From NCBI RefSeq assembly GCF_900108175.1, contig NZ_FNVO01000009.1, positions 166,744-230,743 on the forward strand: a stretch of DNA of 64,000 nt. Direction: 5' to 3'. Positions within the stretch are counted from its first letter, which is position 1. Each line of letters opens with the position of its first letter. The stretch is from Thermomonospora echinospora (GTDB taxonomy: Bacteria > Actinomycetota > Actinomycetes > Streptosporangiales > Streptosporangiaceae). The notes beneath the pieces are model-generated. The model saw only the letters and a list, made by a program, of their open reading frames with translations. It was not told the origin of the DNA and searched no databases. Below, one piece after another: positions 59,221-64,000 of the stretch. Made by a program: the position numbers and the translations under genes.

Positions 59221-59589
59221 TCAGGACGGGTCGGTGATGACCTCGCCGGTGACCACGCCGGGTCGGCCCTGGCGCCAGTCGACGTAGTCGCCGGCGTTGG
59301 AGACGAGGGTGGCCAGCATCCACAGGGCGACGCCGAGGTCGTCGGCGACGCCGATGAACGGGAGGAACTCCGGGATGGCGTCCAGCGGCGACAGCAGGTA
59401 CACCACGCCGAAGAGCAGCAGGGCCAGCTTGCCGTGGCCCAGCCCCTTGTAGTCGCCGCGCGCGGCGTCACGGATCATACCGGGCACGGCCCTGGCCCGT
59501 TGCCACAGGCCAGGGGCCCCCGGCCGCTGGGTCTCGCGGTAGATCTGCCACGCCTGGCCCGCCGCGGCCGTTCGCCGGCTCTTGTCCAT
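59221..59589 (-). CDS. YkvA/DUF1232 membrane protein
   Basis: A 122-residue protein with the DUF1232 motif LLSPLDAIPEFLPFIGVADD (about 64-83), flanked by hydrophobic helices, after a basic N-terminal region. Function unknown across the family. ATG 59589 chosen over an ATG six codons upstream. The 210 bases to the IclR gene contain two imperfect copies of CGGAACGGGG(T/A)TCAGG (59027-59041, 59059-59073) and nothing else notable. Confidence 0.85.
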   Translation of the reverse strand: MDKSRRTAAAGQAWQIYRETQRPGAPGLWQRARAVPGMIRDAARGDYKGLGHGKLALLLFGVVYLLSPLDAIPEFLPFIGVADDLGVALWMLATLVSNAGDYVDWRQGRPGVVTGEVITDPS

Positions 59590-59895
59590 GGTCGTCCTCC
59601 GACACAAAGCATGTGTGGACGCGCCCCCGAGGCGCCCACACTTGTTTAGGACGCCTCACGGGCCCCAGATGTTCCCTCCGGGAGCGGCCGAATCCACCCG
59701 AATCGCCCGGCGGCCGGGGGCTAGCGCGCCGCCGGACGCGGCGCAAGACATCCCGGCCATGTCTTGGCCGGGCGTTCTGGCGTCCTCGGCGAAATCCCAC
59801 GACCTCCCTGGCGGTCCCCGGCGGCGCGCGGATAACGTGCGCGCACCGCCGATCTTCGACCGGCGCCGGAGCTCTCCCCCCCTCTTGGAGCCCGT
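59590..59895. other. 306-bp divergent intergenic region
   Basis: Between the YkvA-like gene (minus) and the SnoaL-like gene (plus). I see no gene, hairpin or clear promoter; the sequence is GC-rich with no outstanding repeat. Confidence 0.5.
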
Positions 59896-60261
59896 ATGCC
59901 CCATGCCACGGCCACGCTCGAAGCCATCGTCCGCAGCTACTACGACCACGTCGACGCGCACCGGCTGGAGGAGTTGCTGGCGCTGTTCGACGAGGACATC
60001 GTCTACGAGCGGCAGGGCACTCCCCGCATCATGGGGATCGCCGCCCTGCGCCGCTTCTACGAGCAGGAACGGATCATCGACTCCGGCGCGCACACCCTGG
60101 ACCAGGTGCTGACCGGCGCCGAGTGGGTGGCGGTCCGCGGCAGGTTCGACGGCCGGCTGCGCGACGGCCAGCAGGTCCGGATCCGCTTCACCGACTGGCA
60201 CCACTTCCGCGAGGGACGCATCGTCCGGCGCGAGTCCCTGTTCCCCGGCCGCACGGTCTGA
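59896..60261 (+). CDS. SnoaL-like (NTF2-fold) protein
   Basis: A 121-residue protein of the SnoaL/ketosteroid-isomerase-like fold: IVRSYYDHVDAHRLEELLALFDEDIVYERQ at the N-terminus, RRFYEQER, and final strands HHFREGRIVRRESLF. Family members are cyclases, isomerases, hydrolases or ligand-binding proteins; no catalytic role is assignable. Alone in its transcription unit. Confidence 0.88.
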   Translation: MPHATATLEAIVRSYYDHVDAHRLEELLALFDEDIVYERQGTPRIMGIAALRRFYEQERIIDSGAHTLDQVLTGAEWVAVRGRFDGRLRDGQQVRIRFTDWHHFREGRIVRRESLFPGRTV

Positions 60262-60386
60262 CCGCCCCGATGTCTGGAACGGCTTCGGACCGCCGGGCGG
60301 CCGCGTCCGTTCCGCTTCGTTGCGGAGATGCGGACGGCGGCGTTCCCTGAGCGGGTCGCGCGGTCGGCGAAGGGAGGCGGGGCGGG

Positions 60387-60980
60387 TCAGGACTTGGCGA
60401 GGACCTGGTACCTGACCGGGATGACGCCGGAGCCGGTGCCGCCGACCGAGGCCATCGCGGCCTTGGAGAGGTCGAGGCAGCGACCGCCGACGTAGGGGCC
60501 CCGGTCGTTGATGCGGACGACGACCGACTTGCCGTTGTTCTTGTTGGTCACCTTGACCTTGGAGTGCATCGGCAGCGTCTTGTGCGCGGCGGTGAGCGCG
60601 TCCGGGTCGAAGCGCTCGCCGCTGGCGGTGGGCTGCGGCTCCCAGTAGTAGGACGCCTGGCACGCGCCGGTGTCGACGACCCGGTACTTCGGCTTGCGGG
60701 GCTTGGAGTCCTGGGCCGCGGCGGGCTCGCGGCTCTCGCGCGGCTCGGCCTCGCGGGTCTTGCTCGGCTCGGCCGTGGCGGCGGGCCTGCGGGGAGCCGG
60801 GTCCTTGGCCGGGTCCTTGGTCGGGTCCTTGGCCAGGGGGCGGGAGGTGGCGGGAGTCGCGGGCGGCGCCGCGGCGGCCCGGCCGGTCTCCTCGGTGTTG
60901 TTCAGCGCCCACGCGCCGGCGGGAACGGCGGCGACGGCGACTCCGGAAACGGTCAGCAGGGTGCGAAGACAGGCACGCAC
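60387..60980 (-). CDS. RlpA-like double-psi beta-barrel exported protein
   Basis: A 197-residue exported protein with a signal peptide (about 1-25), a Lys/Pro/Asp-rich linker with KDPTKDPAKDP repeats (about 38-95), and a C-terminal RlpA-like domain (about 105-195). The domain has ASYYWEPQPTASGERFDPDAL, LTAAHKTLP, VRINDRGPYVGGRCLDLS and an Asp in the last motif. RlpA domains act on or bind cell-wall peptidoglycan. GTG 60980 has AAGGA eight bases upstream; the longer open frame upstream is not protein-like. Confidence 0.9.
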   Translation of the reverse strand: MRACLRTLLTVSGVAVAAVPAGAWALNNTEETGRAAAAPPATPATSRPLAKDPTKDPAKDPAPRRPAATAEPSKTREAEPRESREPAAAQDSKPRKPKYRVVDTGACQASYYWEPQPTASGERFDPDALTAAHKTLPMHSKVKVTNKNNGKSVVVRINDRGPYVGGRCLDLSKAAMASVGGTGSGVIPVRYQVLAKS

Positions 60981-61535
60981 AAAGAGATCCTTCGTTGGGG
61001 GACAGGACCCCGGACACCGCCTCCGGGCACCCTGTGGGCGGCATGCGGCCATGCGTCTCCACCCGTGGGCGCCACCGGAGCTGAGATCGGCCTGCCCGGC
61101 ATCGCGGGGTCCGCGGGGTCGTCCCTCGGAAAGCGGGTCAGGCGTTCCGCGTCGTCGCGGAACATATGCGCGCGGATGGTCCGCATCGTCGCGGAGCACA
61201 CGCGCAATGGCGTCCGGTACGCGCGGCCCCGGTTTTCTCTTCCGGCCTCTCCGGCATGCCGGAACCGCACACAAGTCCAAGACCGTACGTCGCCCCTGCC
61301 GTGAATCAAGCCATCGAAGGGGGGTTTGTGGGATTTGTCACGGCATTCCTCGACGAGGCGAGTTCGCCTGAATGCACATCGTGACCACATCCAAGATCAA
61401 ATCACTGTGTGCACCAGTGCCCATCTCGACCAGGTAACAAGATAATGACTAAAAGGAAAGTAGAAGGGCGTGCGACCCGGAAGATCCGGAACGCACGCCC
61501 TTCGACCTGGTGTCCTGTGGCGTCGACTGTGGGAG
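60981..61535. other. 555-bp intergenic region
   Basis: Lies upstream of the RlpA-like gene and downstream of the secreted-protein gene, both on the minus strand. It holds the terminator at 61463-61503 and should contain the promoter of the RlpA-like gene. I looked for a ydaO (cyclic di-AMP) riboswitch, often found before such genes, and did not find its conserved elements. GCGGAAC/GTTCCGC-type short repeats occur near 61140-61200. Confidence 0.6.
61463..61503 (-). terminator. Terminator of secreted-protein gene
   Basis: GAAGGGCGTGCG (61463-61474) and CGCACGCCCTTC (61492-61503) form a perfect 12-base stem; the loop contains a second small stem (CCGGA/TCCGG). On the minus strand it is followed by TACTTTCCTTTTAG, T-rich. 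Confidence 0.88.
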
Positions 61536-62363
61536 TCAGCCCGCCAGGGGCAGTGACTCGGTGAGGCCGGGCAGGGCCCCTGACGGCCCGGTGCCCGTCG
61601 TCATGCCGGGGAGGCCGCCGAGCAGCGCGCTCAGCGGGCTCTGCCCGTCCAGCGGCAGCACATCGTTCAGCGGGCCGAGAGGCAGCGGGCCGGACTGCTC
61701 CGCCACACGGGCGTTCGACGGGGCGGTCGTACGCATCGCCGTCGGGGCCACCTGGGGGTTGCCCAGGGAGCCGAGCACCGGCAGAGCGGGCAGGATGGCG
61801 CCGGTGAGGCCGGCGATAAGGTCACCGGCCGACCGCGCCATGCCCTGCTCGCCCGCGTCCTCCGCGGACCCGCACTGCCGGGCCTGACCGGGCTTGGCGG
61901 CGAGCTTGCCGGTGGCGGCCTTGCCAGTGGTGGACTTGCCGGTGGTGGACTTGTCGGGCCGGGCGGCACGCTGCGCCCGGTCGTCGGGGCCGTACAGGCC
62001 GTCCACCGTGCCCTCGAACTCCGCCGTGCCCCGGCGGGCGGGCATGCACTCGGACTGCGCTCGACCGCGGCCGGGCTGCCGGCTGGTCTGGATGACGGTG
62101 CCCTCGGCGTACCCGGCCGGCGGCCGCTGCCGGACTCCGGCCTGCGCGCCGGCATCCGCCCGGGCCGCCCCCGCCGGCGCCGCCTTCGGGGCCGCCAAGC
62201 CGGCCACCAGCGGAACGATGGCGCGCGTCGCCCCCTCGGTCACGTTGTCGACCGGCCCCACCGTGGCGTGCGCCGGCGCCCGGACCCCCGCCGACAGCAC
62301 GACGGCCGCGACCACCGACGCCAGTAGCGAGACTCTGACCAGACTGTTGAGAGATCGATTCAT
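61536..62363 (-). CDS. Secreted low-complexity protein
   Basis: A 275-residue protein with a signal peptide (about 1-33, ending APAHA), then an Ala/Gly/Pro-rich chain. It has two Cys (SECMP and RQCGS) and a Lys/Thr repeat (DKSTTGKSTTGKAATGK, about 140-156). A Leu/Pro/Gly-rich C-terminus (GLTGAILPALPVLGSLGNP and LPLGPLNDVLPLDG) is of a kind seen in some small actinomycete cell-surface proteins. No domain recognised. ATG 62363 has GGGGGAA upstream. Has its own terminator. Confidence 0.75.
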   Translation of the reverse strand: MNRSLNSLVRVSLLASVVAAVVLSAGVRAPAHATVGPVDNVTEGATRAIVPLVAGLAAPKAAPAGAARADAGAQAGVRQRPPAGYAEGTVIQTSRQPGRGRAQSECMPARRGTAEFEGTVDGLYGPDDRAQRAARPDKSTTGKSTTGKAATGKLAAKPGQARQCGSAEDAGEQGMARSAGDLIAGLTGAILPALPVLGSLGNPQVAPTAMRTTAPSNARVAEQSGPLPLGPLNDVLPLDGQSPLSALLGGLPGMTTGTGPSGALPGLTESLPLAG

Positions 62364-62555
62364 TTTTCCCCCGAGAATTTCGCTCGACCCTGCACATGTG
62401 CCGCGGCCATGGCGGCACCGTCGAGCGGGCACGCTAGTACATCCACCCGCCGGACACAACGAATTCAAGAAGGAATTTGGGGACCTCTGGAGATTGCCGT
62501 AAACCAATCCGCGGCCATCGATATACCGCGTTCAATGGTCTTATGTCGCAAAAAG

Positions 62556-62593
62556 CCGCGGGGGCGCCCGGCCGTCGCCGGGCGCCCCCGCGG
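62556..62593 (-). terminator. Rho-independent terminator of ferritin-like gene
   Basis: A perfect 17-base stem (62556-62572 with 62577-62593) and CGTC/GACG tetraloop, followed on the minus strand by CTTTTTGCG. Twenty-two bases past the stop of the ferritin-like gene. Confidence 0.93.
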
Positions 62594-62614
62594 GCACCGT
62601 CGCCGTGCGCCGGG

Positions 62615-63718
62615 CTACTGCGAGCCCAGGGCGATGGCCTCGTCGACCTCCTGCCTGCGGACGGCGAGCTCCTGCTGGTGGCGCTGCTCGTCGTACTTCT
62701 CGGCGATCTCCTCGTCCTGCTTCATCAGGGCGGTCAGATCGGCCTTGGCGTTCTCCAGCACGCCCATGTCCGCGTAGGCGGCCTGCACCTTGTCGCCCCA
62801 CAGCCCGATGTCCTTCACGCAGGGCACGATCCGGCTGAACAGCAGCGACTGGTAGAGCGTGTACATGTCGGAGTTGTCGACGTACGCCATGCACTCCTTG
62901 ACCGGCATGTCGAGGGTTTCGAAGATCTCCCGCCCCTTGAACCGGTCGCGCATGAGGTAACAGCCCTCGACCACGAACTCCTCGCGCTCGGCGCGCTCTT
63001 TCTCGGTCAGCTCGGCGTAGTAGTCCTTGAGCGCCAGCCGGCCGAACGCCACGTGCCGCGCCTCGTCCTGCATCACGTACGCCAGCAACTGCTTGACCAG
63101 GGGGTTGGTCGCCATGTCCCGGTAGAGGCCGAAGGCCGCCAGCGCCAGGCCCTCGATGAGCACCTGCATGCCGAGGTAGGGCAGGTCCCAGCGGCTGTCG
63201 TCGAGGGACTCCTTGAGCAGCTTGGCCAGGTCCTGGTTGATCGGGTAATACATCCCGATCTTCTCGTGCACGAACTTGGCGTACAGCTCCACGTGCCGGG
63301 CCTCGTCCATCGTCTGGGTGGCCGCGTAGAACTTCGAGTCCAGGTCGGGCACGGACTGCACGATCCGCGCGGAGACGTTCAGCGCGCCCTGCTCACCGTG
63401 CAGGAACTGGCTGAACAGCCAGGAGCCCTGGTGCCGGCCGAACTCCTGGCGGTCGGCCTCGCTCATCTTCTCCCAGATCTGGGAGCCGAACAGCGGGTTG
63501 AAGTTCTCCGGCAGCCCCGCCACGTTGTACGGGTCCACCTCCTGGTCCCAGTCGATGCGCAGCTGGGCGTCCCACTGCTTGTCCTTGCCCTTCTGGTAGA
63601 GCGCCAGCAGCCGGTCGCGGCCCCCGTCGTACTCCCAGGTGAAACGGGCGTCTCCGGCCATCGGGACATCCCAGGTGTCCTTCGGCACAGTGGTGGCGTA
63701 ACGGTCGAATGAGCTCAC
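62615..63718 (-). CDS. Diiron ferritin-like domain protein
   Basis: A 367-residue protein of the ferritin-like/ribonucleotide-reductase-like superfamily. Four helices supply iron ligands: Glu in LHGEQGALN, the pair in TMDEARHVELY, Glu in VLIEGLALAAF and the pair in MQDEARHVAFGR, spaced as in a diiron four-helix bundle. The remaining C-terminal third is helical. Such proteins are oxygenases or oxidases; the substrate is unknown. GTG 63718 has GAGGAGG nine bases upstream and is preferred over GTG 63763. Upstream lies a clear inverted-repeat operator. Confidence 0.85.
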   Translation of the reverse strand: MSSFDRYATTVPKDTWDVPMAGDARFTWEYDGGRDRLLALYQKGKDKQWDAQLRIDWDQEVDPYNVAGLPENFNPLFGSQIWEKMSEADRQEFGRHQGSWLFSQFLHGEQGALNVSARIVQSVPDLDSKFYAATQTMDEARHVELYAKFVHEKIGMYYPINQDLAKLLKESLDDSRWDLPYLGMQVLIEGLALAAFGLYRDMATNPLVKQLLAYVMQDEARHVAFGRLALKDYYAELTEKERAEREEFVVEGCYLMRDRFKGREIFETLDMPVKECMAYVDNSDMYTLYQSLLFSRIVPCVKDIGLWGDKVQAAYADMGVLENAKADLTALMKQDEEIAEKYDEQRHQQELAVRRQEVDEAIALGSQ

Positions 63719-63767
63719 GGGCGAAGCCTCCTCGGAATGAGGCGGGGCGGACGGCAGGCCCACCGTT

Positions 63768-63794
63768 CTTTACATCACTTCCTAACATGTAAAG
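63768..63794 (-). promoter_or_regulatory. Inverted-repeat operator of ferritin-like gene
   Basis: CTTTACAT (63768-63775) and ATGTAAAG (63787-63794), perfect eight-base arms 11 bases apart, about 50 bases upstream of the GTG. AT-rich against its background. Suits a dimeric repressor of the FadR/GntR or TetR type; the regulator is not in the window. Confidence 0.7.
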
Positions 63795-63834
63795 AGAGGC
63801 CAGACCATACCTCGGCGCCTTCCACCTCATAGCG

Positions 63835-63848
63835 TGACCAGTCGGTCA
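63835..63848 (-). promoter_or_regulatory. TGACC-N4-GGTCA palindrome
   Basis: A perfect 14-base palindrome, TGACCAGTCGGTCA, of the general TetR-operator form, 41 bases beyond the previous operator and upstream of the same gene. It could act with it or serve the promoter region of that gene alone. Confidence 0.5.
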
Positions 63849-63908
63849 TGCTAGGTCCCGCAAAGCGTCCCGGCGGGGCCGTACGTCAGCGGGTACGTCA
63901 GCGGCACA

Positions 63909-64000
63909 TCAGCGGGACTGCAACGCGTCCAGTGCGATGGCCTGGGCGATGACCAGCCGGCGGTCCAGCCGCGGGTCGCGGATGTCGACCACGTAGCGGT
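63909..64000 (-). CDS. 3' end of LURP-one-related family gene (partial)
   Basis: The last 29 codons and stop of a gene running off the right edge: RYVVDIRDPRLDRR then LVIAQAIALDALQSR. This ending resembles LURP-one/scramblase-related proteins, whose last strand and helix read similarly (VDV...LVLA.AVALD). The call rests on this short piece only. Just before the stop, TCAGCGG occurs three times (63886-63915). Confidence 0.5.
   Translation of the reverse strand, partial: RYVVDIRDPRLDRRLVIAQAIALDALQSR

Noticed and set aside
60981-61440. ydaO (cyclic di-AMP) riboswitch before the RlpA-like gene
   Set aside because: Expected for this gene class in actinobacteria, but I could not find the conserved segments in the leader.
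1-64000. tRNA, rRNA, CRISPR, integrase or insertion sequence
   Set aside because: Looked for cloverleaf-like GGTTCGAATCC segments, regular spaced repeats and transposase motifs; none was convincing.

Overview
The window is about 64 kb of very GC-rich DNA with strong third-position G/C bias. It has frequent GTG and TTG starts and many 4-base ATGA/GTGA gene overlaps. The gene families are typical of filamentous actinomycetes: DUF397 genes with an Scr1/WhiJ-type regulator, an ECF factor like Streptomyces SigE, EspC/WXG-like type VII secretion proteins, a homologue of the mycothiol-dependent enzyme Rv2466c, and a short Rho paralogue. Streptosporangiales/Thermomonosporaceae is my best guess for the lineage, but that is inference. 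I saw no rRNA, tRNA, CRISPR array, transposase or phage.

Layout. 1-5.8 kb is a metal-transport block. It holds the ECF-type cobalt transporter cbiMNQO, then a YibE/F membrane protein with a His-rich tail and a GDT1/UPF0016 Mn exporter, both downstream of a yybP-ykoY (Mn) riboswitch. Between cbiQ and cbiO the start of cbiO is duplicated three times as exact 104-bp units, each a 35-codon ORF overlapping the next by 4 bases. 5.8-12.7 kb is accessory: a CxxS variant of the Rv2466c family, truncated haemoglobin, an overlapping three-gene toxin-antitoxin-like cassette, and an Scr1/DUF397/ATPase locus. 12.8-20.7 kb holds a two-component system, a MerB-like protein, a sortase homologue that has lost its catalytic residues, an enoyl-CoA hydratase family protein, a phosphotransfer dikinase of rifampicin-phosphotransferase architecture and a DUF4396 protein. 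21-22.6 kb is a small ESX-substrate-like operon. 22.8-37.2 kb carries a short Rho, a membrane Ser/Thr kinase, an acyl-CoA synthetase, SigE, a hydrolase, YceI with twin operators, an orphan histidine kinase, a glutamate-cysteine ligase, a PucR-type regulator and an orphan cytochrome b.

37.3-57.2 kb is the most interesting region: a putative lipid-assembly locus. A fatty-acyl-AMP ligase (FadD32-like) and an MmpL-type transporter lie at one end. A single large polyketide synthase and a crotonyl-CoA carboxylase/reductase lie at the other. An MFS exporter, a glycosyltransferase and a two-component system sit between them. The PKS has the Pks13 logic (N-terminal ACP loaded by a FAAL, KS, AT, ACP, TE) but adds a B-type ketoreductase and a dehydratase fold without catalytic residues. 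Together these would make an alpha-alkyl, beta-hydroxy fatty acid, chemically like a mycolic acid, with the alpha-branch supplied by the reductive carboxylase instead of an acyl-CoA carboxylase.

57.4-64 kb holds an IclR regulator, small conserved proteins, an RlpA-like double-psi beta-barrel protein, a secreted low-complexity protein and a diiron ferritin-like protein preceded by an inverted-repeat operator. The 3' end of a LURP-one-like gene runs off the right edge.
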